A model generated the notes under the pieces. That model searched no databases. It had not been told where the DNA came from and saw only the letters and a list, made by a program, of their open reading frames with translations. DNA of 64,000 bases from Spirogloea muscicola. Taxonomy: Eukaryota; Streptophyta; Zygnematophyceae; Spirogloeales; Spirogloeaceae. The stretch covers positions 607,092 to 671,091 of the forward strand of contig WELB01000042.1 of NCBI GenBank assembly GCA_009602725.1, in the 5' to 3' direction. Positions 37,801 to 49,228 of the stretch are shown here, piece after piece; positions within the stretch are counted from its first letter, which is position 1; each line of letters starts with the position of its first letter. Position numbers and translations under genes: made by a program.

Positions 37801-39352
37801 TCGCTGGTGAGCTACTGGCAGGGTGGGATTGTGTTTGCAGACAAGGTCACGACGGTCTCCCCAACGTACGCCAACGAGGTCCTCCAGCCTCAGTATGGCC
37901 TGGGACTCGAGGGAGTCATTTGGGAGCACAGGAGCAAGTTCTGTGGCATCTTGAATGGCCTTGACTATGAGACGTGGAACCCCGAGACTGACGACCTCAT
38001 ACCAGCCCGATATGGAGCCAGTTGGCTAGAAGGTGCTGCCAGCTCTAGCCATTGCTGATGATGCACTTGTAGAATTTCCTTCATGGATCGGGTGACACTT
38101 ATGAGGCAAGAACTCCTGTTGAAGTGAAGTGGCGCCTGTGCCTTACAAGGCAACCATGTGACGTGGTCATGCATCGACACCTCTGACAGGAAAGGATGAG
38201 TGCAAGCGGAGGTTGCTCCAAGAGTTGGGCCTTCCTCATGATGTCGATGAATACACACAAAGGCCTGTTCTATGTGTAATCTCAAGGCTAACGGAGCAGA
38301 AAGGGCTTCCCCTCATTTTGGCTGCTATGGAGGTGGCAAAGTCTTCAAAGTCAATCTTTGTGCTCTTAGGGAGTGCTCCTGATCCAGCAACTCAAGTAAG
38401 TTACTTGGACATCCAGCAACTCAAGTAAGTCACGTGGACACAAGTGTTGCTTAATAGACGTAAAGTGTTGATCAAATATGCCCTTGGCACATTGAAGTAC
38501 TTCAGCTATACGCCATTAGTACCTTCAGAAGGTCAACGCAGCACTCGTGGCATTCCCATTACTGAAATATTGCCCTGCTACAACACAATCTCAGCTGATT
38601 TCAGGGAGTTGTAATTTCTATACAGCACTTCTGATGCTGTGCTCTTATAGGGGAGTTTGCAAACCAGAATTGCTATCAAGTTTTGAGCCAAAAAGGAGTA
38701 CACAGAGAATGAGGTGAATGAGATTAATTCTGTATGTTTTTGACAGGCTGAATTTGAAGCCTTGGCCGCAGTCTATGCGGGTGGCACGGATGGGCGATTG
38801 ATACTGCGCTATGATGAGGCCCTGGCGCATAGAATATATGCTGGAGCTGACATTATCATCATCCCTTCTTTTTTTGAACCACGTGGCCTCACTCAGGTCA
38901 GACTTACTTCGCAACACTTTGCAGAAGCCAAACCTGTGTCTGCCTCTCGTCGGAGCAACCTAGGGTCTCAGTACTGCCTCGTCTGTGTTATCATGTGCTT
39001 ATGGTCAGGAGGAGATGGGCCCCCTCTAATCACCATGAAGTGCCTGCAGATGATCAGCCTGAGGTATGGGACTATTCCCGTTGTGAGGGAGACAGGTGGG
39101 CTAGGAGACACAGTCAAGGACGTTGCTCACCATAGACACTCACATCCTGAGCATGAGCTCAACGGGTTCACATTCATTGACAAGGAACGTGCTGCTCTAG
39201 TGAGGACCCTTGAGAGGGCCATTCACGCTTTCCAGGATGGAGCTGATTGGTGGAAGTCTGAGTTGGTCCCGAGGGCAATGAGGCAAGACTGGAGTTGGTC
39301 GAAGTCTGCCCAGGCTTACATTCACCTGTATCGTCAGCTTGTAGAGTTGTAG
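34827..39352 (+). CDS. Starch synthase III (CBM53 + GT5)
   Basis: Exons in phase: 34827-35060, 35196-35321, 35617-35745, 35943-36266, 36406-36570, 36705-36791, 36940-37173, 37355-37579, 37822-38032, 38190-38395, 38747-38896 and 39050-39352; 797 aa. The enzyme elongates glucan chains from ADP-glucose in the plastid. It starts with a Ser/Arg-rich transit peptide (MAATCQPAGSGSGSWASRRP). One starch-binding CBM53 follows: LACVYNSHGRILQPAKRLWL, HMGHSGW and ERWDNNKGRNWGV. The GT5 domain has HVTSEMAPVAKVGGLADVV (KxGGL ADP-glucose site), PKYDCIDYKSVEEL, DVLHLHDWQ, FTIHNIAYQGVL, KVTTVSPTYANEV, VISRLTEQKGLPLIL, PSFFEPRGLTQ and RETGGLGDTV. Plant SSIII usually carries three CBM53 modules and a long N-terminal region; here only one is evident, so this is a short form. 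Confidence 0.92.
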
Positions 39353-41102
39353 CCTGGAGACAAGGAAAAGGATCATACAGCACTGCATAGTCACTGTGTT
39401 CTGTTGGCCTCTTTTAGCTTTGGTCCGATCCATTCTCATTAACATTTGAGATGGGTTTTGATTAGTGTGGCAACCAGGTGACATTCACAAAACGACATTG
39501 ACATCACATAGCCATGGTGGATGTAAACGATTCACAATGCCCTTTGTTTCTCAGTACGGCGGTGCTCTTCATGCTGCATCTCATGCTGGAGCTACTGCTT
39601 GTGCATTGAGTTATGAGCAACAGCCAGCAGCATGTCAAACTGATGCTGGTTATGCATCTTGACTGGGTGGTTGAATAGTGCTCCCCCAGAAAGGGGCAAC
39701 GACTGTAAGCGGCGCAGCCATACTTGGAAGTGTTAGGAGCCGTGGGGAAGGACAGCACTAGGGTGACTCGGCAGACTATGTAGCCTTGGGAATCTGCAAC
39801 CCCTAGATGGTGCATCTTAAGAAACACCCTTGACAACCTCTCAGAGATGACTCGAGGGAAGCCAGCTCCGAGGCGACTGATAGTATTGGATCAAGCTCTA
39901 ACAGCCAGATTACCGAGGTGCCACATGTCGCCTTGCCTCCTATTTCTGTTTGATGTCACGAGCTCATGCACCAACTTTGGGGTCTGCTTCGGGCCTCTCC
40001 ACTGAATTGTATCGTCGACCTTGCTGAGTCTACACAGGATCACCAGTGGATAAGAAAAGCTTAGGAGCTGCAGCTGACTTGGCAGTACTACCAGCCCACT
40101 TGCAATTTTGTGGCAGATGTACTTGGCTTACCTTCTGGTGACTGGCTTGCGTACTAACAGGTGAAGCAGGTTCTCGGCTCCAAGCAGCTAGCGTTGGTGC
40201 ATAGCAGCATCAGGCACTCAGACTACCAACTGCATCTTTCCAAGATCTCTAGGCAGTTGTTAATGCTGCGTGTTGGCAATACACACAGCAGACTTTCGCA
40301 GAGACATGGCAGCAAGCTTTTCCAGCTGCTGACTTCTGAGCATGTTCTGCAATTCTTCGTGGAGCAGAAACGTGACCAAAGTGAACGACCGAAGTAGACT
40401 GGTCAAGAGTATGCCTTGCTCTGCACGTATGCAAGTGTAAGCAGTTCTACAAACTTCTGCTCCAACCACCCTAGTGGCATTTACTCATTGCCATGTTCGC
40501 CGTAAACTTCTGACTAACGGAGCCGCAGGAAAGGGGATAGGATGTCTTGCTTCCAAGCACCACCTCACCTATGCTCTTGGCAGCTTATCTGTGTCTAACC
40601 CATAATTCAAAATCATGCTGGTATCGGTTGTAGCCACTTTGCCCCACAGAACGCGCACGCTTGGCAAGATGAACTTCGCTGTGCAATTAGAAATCTTCTA
40701 GCCAGCAATGATGATCGACGCCCCAGGAAGGCAACTCAATGCCAGCAGATGGACGTTGCTGTAGTACGCACTTTTGAATAGTACTGCACGAGAAGCCATA
40801 CCACTTGAGCTTGGAGCCAAGCCTCATAATGGACTAGTGCTCTATCAGAGTGCTGCAACGATGCGTTTGATTGTAACACACCATCAAGCACCGCAGCCTG
40901 TGGCATGACTCGCATCGTGCTACAAATCCCACTTTGTACATTTGCTATTCATGCCTCCAGGTCTTTTGTTGTGCTACCGATCACATCTCTCCATGTCGAT
41001 CTATCAATTCCAAAGCTATGCTATGCAGGGCCGTGCCTGTTGTGTACTTGCAGCAGCCTCTGCTGGCTCTGCGCAGCGGCGTCAATCTTCCTTCCCTAAA
41101 CT

Positions 41103-41130
41103 CAACTGACTTACAACTGTAAGTCAGTTG
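41103..41130. repeat. Perfect 12-bp inverted repeat
   Basis: CAACTGACTTAC and GTAAGTCAGTTG pair perfectly across the 4-base loop AACT. Just after it, GGAGATACTGA occurs twice (about 41130-41156), so the palindrome may mark the end of an inserted element. Confidence 0.85.
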
Positions 41131-41623
41131 GAGATACTGAAATGGAGATACTGAGTGGGCGTCCAGTCTGCAGCTCCGCACAGGGTATGTAGTTACACTT
41201 CAAGAACTCCCTCTCTCTGTATGCACTCAGCTGAATTTTACAGCTCCATTGCGAACATCGGAAGCTGCGCTCGCTCAAGCCCTCTGACTGGCAAACGGCT
41301 TCACATTTTTGCAGAGCTGCGCGTCCACACATGGGCAGCCGCACGTCAAGGTCAGGAGAGAGAGACGAAGAAATAGCAGCTATTGCAAAGGGGGTGAGGG
41401 CTGTGATAAGCCAGCTCATACTAGAACGAATCGAAACGGCTCTTCCAATGTAAGGCAATGGCTGTGAGAGGCCAGCCCAGAGACATGTACAAGGTCTGAA
41501 AATGCCGGAAGTCGCAAAAAGCACGAAATGATCAAGGTCCAGGACGCTGCCGCTGGTAGATAATGAGCAACAGCTCACCACATTCAGGCATGAAGTCCGA
41601 CCGTCAGCCGCTCCCAGCAAGAG

Positions 41624-41679
41624 GGGAGCTTAGTAACCACCTCGTGGTTACTTAGCCACCTCGTGGTCACTAAGCTCCC
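41624..41679. repeat. 56-bp imperfect palindrome
   Basis: The outer arms GGGAGCTTAGT/ACTAAGCTCCC are perfect; 16 of the first 17 pairs match. Inside, CCACCTCGTGGT occurs twice. The sequence resembles a doubled, inverted form of the box seen at the end of the dispersed repeats (AGTAACCAC..CGTGG). Confidence 0.8.
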
Positions 41680-41869
41680 ATCTGCGGTAGTCTCGTGCAT
41701 AGGTGTGTGGTTAGGCGCCTTCCGGCTCTTTGGACCTTATCCGTTCCTTTTCGAAGAAACAGGTTTTCCACGTTCACAGCAGTGGCTGTGAGAAGACAGT
41801 GGCTCTCTCAGTGGGGGCAAGGGCTGTAAGAGGCCTGCCCGAAGAATTGACAGGGTTCGAAAGGGCGGG

Positions 41870-42560
41870 ATGGCGCCTTTCGTGGAGCCTTTCGTGTCCG
41901 TCTCCCTCCAGCGGTCCCTGGCCCACGCCTTGCATCTGCGTGCTGGCCGTGCTCTCGCTGCGGCCTCCGGCTTTTGTCAGGGGGATGGATAGTTTTCCGG
42001 CAGCTAGTCTGTCGGATGTGAGGCTCCTCACTCGTAAGTACTGAGTGGTCCATCCTCCCCGTTCTGCCATAGCCTCTTCAGGCCCCGCAGTCGCTGCTTA
42101 GCTCGTACTTTGGCCCCTTCGAACCTTGTCAATTCTTTTCGGGCTGGCTTCTCACAGACCTGGCCCCCATTGGGAGAGCCACTTCTTCTTCTTCTTTTCG
42201 TGGGCTGGCCTTTCCCAAGCCCACAATGGGGGATAGTTCTCCGGCAGACAGTCTGTCGGGTTTGAGGCTCCTCACTCTAGCTACTGAGTGGTCCATCCTC
42301 CACCCGTTCTAACGTGGCATTTGCAGGCCCCTCCGTCATTGTGGCCCCTTCGACCCTTTTGTCAATTCTTTTCGGGCTGGCTTTTCACAGCCCTTGCCCC
42401 ATTGGGAGAGCCACTTTTTGTGCTTTTTGTTCTTCGTACTTCCCCTGGCCCCTTCTCGTCCTTTGTTCATTCTTTTCTGGGCTGGCTTTTTCCAGCCCCT
42501 ATCCTCAATGGGCGAGCCCTTCTCTCACTTTCCCAGCCCCTACCCTCTTCGGGAGAGCCA
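41870..42560 (+). repeat. Tandem copies of the LLTRGY-box/hairpin repeat
   Basis: The first copy has a coding-like lead (SVSLQRSLAHALHLRAGRAL), a shifted frame FPAASLSDVRLLTRKY-stop with its box at 42024-42045, then a hairpin at about 42141-42161. The second copy has a box at 42268-42288 and a hairpin at about 42377-42396. A third hairpin lies at 42479-42499. The segment TTGTCAATTCTTTTCGGGCT is shared by the first two copies. Confidence 0.75.
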
Positions 42561-43562
42561 GAAAACCACAAGAAGAAAAGCCTCTTCCAGTGGAGGGCTA
42601 TAGCTCTTTGCCAACTAAACGGCACGGCGCCCCAACGGGAGTAGTCGTCCCGTCGCTGCAGCAGACGGCCGTGGGCGGGCGCGCCAGCGACTGTCCTCGA
42701 AGAAAAGCGTCGGGAGAAGCGCCCGCGGTCAACGGCGTCAGTCAACGACGTACCAACCCCCCCGGTCCGGTCGGACCACAACCGGTCCAGAGGGACCGGC
42801 TTTTGCGGGCTCGCGACCGGCACCGGTCGCGCGCCGGCGGAACGGTCACGCCCTGCAACGGTCGGCGCGGCGAGGAGGGAGGGAGGAGGGAGGTGGGGGC
42901 CGCCCGCTCCCCCTGGACCGGGCTTCCCCCCCCCCCCTCCTCCCCGGCCCGGCCCGGCCAGCCACCCAGCCAGTACATGTCAAGCTTCCAGAAGTGGCCA
43001 AGACTTGTGACAGCCCAGTGGGGGAAGGACGGACAGCAGGGGGCGTCAGGAGCTAGCTCAGGGCCAGGATCACGGCGAGAGTGCCGCCGTCGCCACCGCC
43101 GCGGCCGCCGCCGCTGCGGCCGCTGTTGCTGTTGCTGCCAGCTGCCTGCTGCTGCCCAATCAAGGAGTCCCTGCTCTTCATATCAGCAGCAGCATTCTTT
43201 TTTTTAAGTCTCCGGCTCCTTGCTGCGGGCCTCCGGCAGTGCGGCGAGCAGCACAATGGCGGAGGGCCGTGTCGGGCTCGGCCGAGCCAGCCAAGGGCCG
43301 GCAGCCTCAGCCGGCTGCCCACTAGCTGCTGCTGGCACTTGTGGGCGCGCCGCTGTGGAGCTGGCCGAGACGGCCCTTCGGCTCCGGTGCCCAGGAGTCG
43401 CAGCTCGCTGGAGCTGCAGGTGGGTGAGGCGTCCCCTCCTCTGCACAACAACTTATCATTCTCGTCAGACGACACCTCAACAAGCGAAGCGATCCTCCTC
43501 GTCAATTGAATTACTATATGGTGCTAACTTGTCCACTAAGATTTAACCATAGCAGGAGCAGA

Positions 43563-46500
43563 ATGATGGCAAGTGGATCAGCTCGGCGCTGGGCCGTGCT
43601 TGCGCTCCTGGTAGCGGCCGCGCACACAGCCAGCGCTCAGTTCGACTACGCCGACGCTCTGCAGGTATGACCAGCCAGCCACCGTCCACCTCCTTGATGC
43701 CGGTACCACGAGGGTGCGCCATTGATGCAATGCTTTCGGCACTCCTGCGCTGTCACCAGCAATGTGAGCTAATGTGATTGAGTACGCAAGGTTTGCTAAC
43801 ATATAGTTACGGAGTTATTGTCCTGCAGAAGAGCATACTCTTCCTGGAGGCACAACGGTCGGGCCCACTCCCAGGCCCGAGCTCGCCCCGTCCGCAGCGC
43901 ATGGGCTGGCGAGGAGACAGCGCGCTTACCGACGGCTTTGCTCCTCCTGGCATGGTATGCGCCAATGACTAGTAGCCTGTACAAGCTTTTCGAGATGATC
44001 TAGCAAAGTCTGCATTTTGAGGCTTTGCCAGCAATGCAAACACTCCATGCAGCTGCATGGGGATATTGTTTTATCACAGCGTCAAGGAAGAGAGACAAGT
44101 GACCAGCGTTGCTTAAACCCGCCCTGTGATAGCAAGTTTTGGTCTGTCTTGTTGTCGCCGCCCTTTTGAGGCTACTTGAAGTCAGTTGCTGAGGCTTTCA
44201 TTGTACTTGTGCCCCATTGTGAAGCTCGATCTCGTCGGCGGTTACTACGACTCAGGTGACAATGTCAAATTCAACTTCCCCATGGCTTTCTCCATAACGA
44301 CACTTGCCTACAATGTCATCGAGTACAGAGCACAGCTCCAACAAGCAGGGCAACTAGATGTAAGCATTTTGGCAGCCCTCCATTGTTTGTTGTGATAGTC
44401 GTTTGCAATTTGTAAGTTGACTGATGTCGACCAGGTCTATCCATCAATGCACCATACCTCCTTTCAGATGATTAGCTGTGTAAATAGGGGTCAATGTTGC
44501 AGCCGCTACAGGGCTACAATGGCATACCTGACTACTAGATTCCATGTAACAGTATGCGCTTGATGCCATCCGGTGGGGCACTGACTACCTCCTCAAGTGC
44601 CACTCAGCACCCACAACACTGTGGGGGGAGGTACATCCCCGCTTTCCACCAGGCTACACTTCAAGACCTCGGGCTGCTCTGAATGTGCTAATTCAGAACT
44701 TCGTTTTTGACTCTCTGCCACGCCATACCTGATGTCCATGTTAATCGCGTCAAGGAAGTCTAAACTTCACTAGCGCTGCACCTGGTGCAGGTTGGTGAAG
44801 GACAGAGCGATCACAGCTGCTGGGCTCGACCAGAGCAGATGAAGACCCCTAGGACTCCGTACCAGATCAACCAAACAAGCCCTGGCACAGAGCTTGCGGC
44901 AGAGACAGCTGCAGCAATGGCCGCTGCCTCTATAGCTTTCCAGTCTTCGGATCCGACCTATGCGACCACCTTATCAGCCCACGCTCAGCAGGTAAGTTGC
45001 TTAGCTGGGTTGTTGCCTTTTGCCTATTGCCGGGATCGGCAACGGACTATGGCTGATCCTGGAAGGCCATCTTCAAAATCGCAGCAGAGACTGATGGACC
45101 TCTTGCAGGGGTGCCAAAACTAGTGTACTAATGAGTGTACTAATGACTATGCTTGGCTGGGAGCAGCTCTTCACCTTCGGTGATTCCTTCCGCGGAGACT
45201 ATGCACAGTCCATCAGTGTTGTCTCTGGCTTTTACAATTCATTTTCAGGATATAAGGTATGTGTATGCTCGCGCTCATGTTTCCAGGATGTCAAATTTTC
45301 ACCATTGTTGAGGCAGTGATTGACGCATAGTGCAAGCATGGGTGACAACTTAGCTTCGCAGCACACACACGCTCTCTGCTAGCTTGTCCTTTGACCAGGA
45401 TGAGCTACTGTGGGCCGCTGCTTGGCTGTGGTGGGCGACCGGCAAGGACACATACCTACAGTACTGCGTGGACAATGCCGCCAGCTTTGGTGGTACCACA
45501 ATGAGCAAAGTGGAGTTTTCTTGGGATGACAAAATGGCCGGTGCTCAGATCCTCCTCACCAAGGTCGTCTGCAGCACCAAAAATAATAGCTAAAGCTTCA
45601 ACGCTGTGCAGCAAGTGTATGGCCCAGATCGGCTAGGTGCTATGGAGGGTGCTGTCAATCAATCTGATCAGTCTCACCAGACCAGATTTTGCCCTGGACT
45701 GGTGGCTGCAGATATTGCTACAGAACAAGGCTGCTCCAGCATTTCAGAGCACTTTAGCCACGTACAGGCTGCGTGCCGAGGACTTCGTTTGCGCAGTCAT
45801 GCAGGCTGCTACAACTGGGCAGCAAGTTCAACGCACGCCTGGTAACCCTCAAACAGACGTTGTTGTGGTCAGCTGTGCTGTTTATAATGAGCTGCGCTGC
45901 AGAGAAGGGTAGCTTGTTGTGACTATGTGCAGCTCAGTCCTGCCACTACAAATATTTGTCCATGGACAAGGGCACGTTGTGTGCCGGCTGTGTGCCGGCC
46001 TTAGACTCTTTATGTGCATGAGATATTCTCATCTTTTGACATTTCTCTGGCAATGGCTGCTGCAGCGGGGCTGATCTATGTTCGGGAGTGGAGCAACTTG
46101 CAGTATGCCGGCTCAGCCACAATGCTCATCACAATCTATGCCGACTACCTGGCAGCTGCTGGTCAAAGCCTGACATGTGGTACCCGAAGCTTTTCACCGG
46201 GTCAGATTCTTGCTTTTGCAAAGACGCAGGTGACCATCCTCTCCATGTGCATCTTCTCCATCTGCATCTTCAAGACATGCCTTGACAGAATGCTGGTGCC
46301 CAAGGCTACTGCTCCATCCATGATGATTAAAGCGTGCGTGTCTTTATCATCAGGTGGATTACGTCCTTGGAAACAACCCGCTCAAGCTTAGCTACATGGT
46401 TGGATTCAGCTCCAACTACCCCACCATGGTCCACCACCGCGGTGCCTCGACCGTGAGCATATTCCAGGACCCCGAGGAGTTCTCCTGCAACGACGGCTTC

Positions 46501-48569
46501 AACAAGTTCTACTACAGCAAGGCAAATATCTATATCTGCTTGCAGACCTCCATCGTGACCTATACATACCACAGACTTGCACTGCGTGGAAGTCAAGTGC
46601 ACTATTTCAGGACCATCAAGACAGATTCTGATGGTGCTCATTTTCGCATGCAGGGCCCAAATCCGAACGTACTTATTGGATCCATCATTGGGGGCCCAGA
46701 CGCAAAGGACGGGTTTGTGCAGAGCCGCCAGAATTTCATGCAGTGCGAGCCGTCAACGTACCTCAACACGGTGATCGTGGGCCCGCTGGCCAAGATCAAC
46801 GACGGCGCAGTGCCGTCGTCGCCGGCCAACTTCACGCTACCCAGTACGATACAGCCCGCCAACCCCCCACCGCCGCCGCCATCGCCGCCGCCTTCGCCTC
46901 CACCGGGCTCCGGTCCACTGCCGCCGCCATCGCCGCCGTTGCCTCCGCCTCCGCCTCCATCACCGTCCCCGCCGCCATTCTCCCCGCCGCCACCATTCCC
47001 GCCGTGCAGCCCACCTTCTCCACCTGACCTCTCTGCGTCCTCCCCGCCGCTGCCGCCACCGCTGACACAGCTGTCACCACCACTGCTCCTGCCGCCACCT
47101 CCTCCACCGCCACGGCCTCCTCCGCCACCTCCGCCGCTGCCCATTGCTGGAACTTCACAGCCGCCACCACCTCCGAGCTCACCATACATTAAGACTACGC
47201 TCCAACCACCACCACCCCCGCCGCCAGCCCCACTTGTCACACGCCCACCACCACCTCCGCCACCTTTGCCGTCACCATCACCGCCACCGCCGACGCCGTC
47301 CACGCCGCCGCCGCCACCGCCGCCGCCACCTTCACTATCCCCAATGCAGTTGCATCCCCCGCCACCACCGGAACTGCAGACCTCTCCTCCTCCTCTGCTG
47401 CCACCTCCATCATCAGCCTCAGCAACTCCACCTGGTGCGCTCCTTGTGACCATCGTGGTCCCATGGGGACGCTGTGACTCTGCCAACTGCTTTCTTTTCC
47501 ACATGCCATGGCACTGCTACCTCTGACTTACATGCCTTGCCAAAATCCAAATTGGTGCTACCGAAATGCTGAGCAGCTGAACGAATTCTTGCAGGGTGCC
47601 GTTATATACTATGTTATCATTACGAAATCATCTATTAGTATCTGCCAGGACCGAAGCAAGCTGCAGACGGGTTGCCGTCTAACGTCGTAACGACAAGCTT
47701 GTGGCAACGTCGTATGCAGTTGGCAAGAAGGCGCACAACTGCAAGAACCCGGCGCACTGCCCGTCGCTGCGCAGCCCGCCGAAGAAGGGCGGCCACCACC
47801 CGCCTGGCGTGGGCCACCGCGTGGGCCACCACCCGCCGGGCGTCGGCCATCACCACCGGCGCCTCCTGGCAGGGCCGCCGGTAGCGGCGTCACCAGTTAG
47901 ACAAGAGCCATTGCCATGGCGGCCGCTGGTCACTCGAGAGGAGATGGCACGACTGCCCCGAGTTGTCGTCCCAGCGGAGGTGGCGGCGGCGAGGGCGGCC
48001 ATGGAGGAGGAGGAGCAGCCCAAGACGGCGAAGAAGCAGCAGAATCTGCTGGTGCTCCCCTGTGCAGCGCCGCCGCCGCCGTCGCCGCCGCCGCCCGTCC
48101 CCGTGCCCCCTGGCGCCCCGCCTGCCCCCGGCTCGCCTGGTAAGCGCATGAAGCCAACCCCAAGACAAAGCTAACCCAAGCGGCCATGGAGCCATGGGGT
48201 CTGTGCTGCTGGAAGGCCAGAGCCTGACGTCCTCTGGCTGTGTGCTGTGCAGCGGCGGGCCTCGGTGAGACGGGCAATGCCCAGGTGAGCGTCCTGACGA
48301 CCACTTCTGGCAGCTGGGGCGCCTCCGATGGCGGCACCTTTACCAACTACGAGGTGACCGTCACGAACTTGGGTGCGCAGCCGATCACGTCGATCGGCAT
48401 CACTTGCACTGGCTTCAGCCCCACAGGGTCTTGGGGGATCACACAGGCTGGCACAATATGTATGTTGCCTAGCTACGTCTTCCCACTTGCGCCGGGGACA
48501 AAGTTCAGCTTTGGCTACATCCAGGAGAACACGCCCGCGCTTTTCCAGGTCTCAAGTGTCGGGCTTTAA
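43563..48569 (+). CDS. GH9 endo-beta-1,4-glucanase with Pro-rich linker and CBM49-like domain
   Basis: Exons: 43563-43664, 43829-43954, 44225-44359, 44553-44630, 44791-44991, 45167-45256, 45399-45563, 45712-45841, 46066-46229, 46354-46521, 46654 to about 47440, about 47698-48139 and 48253-48569. The start has a signal peptide ([20 protein letters not shown]). The inverting GH9 catalytic domain shows [18 protein letters not shown] (catalytic Asp pair), [49 protein letters not shown] and CEPSTYLNT (catalytic Glu). A long extensin-like PPPPSPPP linker (46858-47400) follows, then a His/Gly/Pro segment, a second Pro run and a C-terminal beta-sandwich ([20 protein letters not shown]...[10 protein letters not shown]) like CBM49 of plant class-C cellulases. 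It is probably secreted and acts on wall glucan. The linker-to-tail splice is unresolved, so 47440-48569 could be a second gene. The intron at 46522 starts GC. Confidence 0.85.
46858..47420 (+). repeat. Pro-codon-rich (CCN)n linker sequence
   Basis: About 560 bp of degenerate CCG/CCA/CCT repeats encoding SPPP and PPPP blocks, typical of hydroxyproline-rich glycoprotein linkers of green-lineage wall proteins. Codon degeneracy shows it is kept as protein rather than as a pure microsatellite. Confidence 0.85.
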
Positions 48570-49228
48570 GAGGCATCAAGCAAAGCTGGTTCTAGAATCA
48601 CATGGCAGACAGTGATTGAAATGAATCACGCCTTAAGTCAGTGTCATTTGTAGTTCGTCGTAGGGCCACCCAAGCTTTGCGTCCGAAGCCGCTGCTATAG
48701 CTCCTGCACCACCTCGGTGTCTTACACTATGGCCGGCTTGCCTGACCATGGAACGCCAAGCGCTTGCCCACATAGCCGGCTGCACGGATCCCAATGTTAG
48801 ACTTTACTTTAGGACATTTATCCTTACAAGAGTTGCTTAAACAGCTGGTAGGTGGTTGATTGGCCTGAGTCAATTAACCACCTATTTCTGTATTATATCC
48901 TACCTGTCTTTCCAAACTTTGACAAATTCTGTTTAGTAATTGCTCTGAAGGGCTCACTGTGGTGCTAGTGCTCTCTGCCATCAACTTACGCACGTGTATC
49001 CTCCTTAAGCTAGCAACATCTGATTGATCATCTAGCTGGCAAGCATTACCCCTAAGTGGTCGCAAAGAAAAGATGAAAGTACCAATCAGTCAAGAGTAGG
49101 CAACGTAAATAACAATCTATTCAAAGCAACGAATAAAAGAAGTGCTCCTAAGTAACGCAAGGTTTCGTGGCCATTAGCAGAGCAACTGAGACTACCTACA
49201 TTTGGACCAGTCAAAGAAGGTGGACTAG
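48570..49228. other. Convergent spacer
   Basis: The 3' regions of the GH9 and elongase genes; no gene or strong repeat seen. A short imperfect inverted repeat (TAGGTGGTTGATTGGCC / TCAATTAACCACCTA) lies near 48849-48884. Confidence 0.45.

Larger units (their letters stand above)
39353..43562. other. Gene-poor region rich in dispersed repeats
   Basis: No gene recognised in 39353-41380. From 41390 to 42560 lie at least six hairpin-family units, two LLTRGY boxes and two palindromes (listed separately). 42600-43000 is GC-rich with a perfect 9-bp inverted repeat (CGCGACCGG-CA-CCGGTCGCG) near 42811-42830. 43053-43505 is open on both strands (about 150 aa on the minus strand), without a recognisable family. 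Confidence 0.5.

Noticed and set aside
43053-43505. 150-aa minus frame (MTRRIASLVEVSSDENDKLL...) just upstream of the GH9 start
   Set aside because: Open on both strands in GC-rich DNA, no recognisable domain, and it overlaps the likely GH9 promoter; kept only as a note in the spacer entry.
46638-47504. Long minus-strand Gly-rich frame
   Set aside because: It is the reverse of the Pro-codon linker of the GH9 gene.
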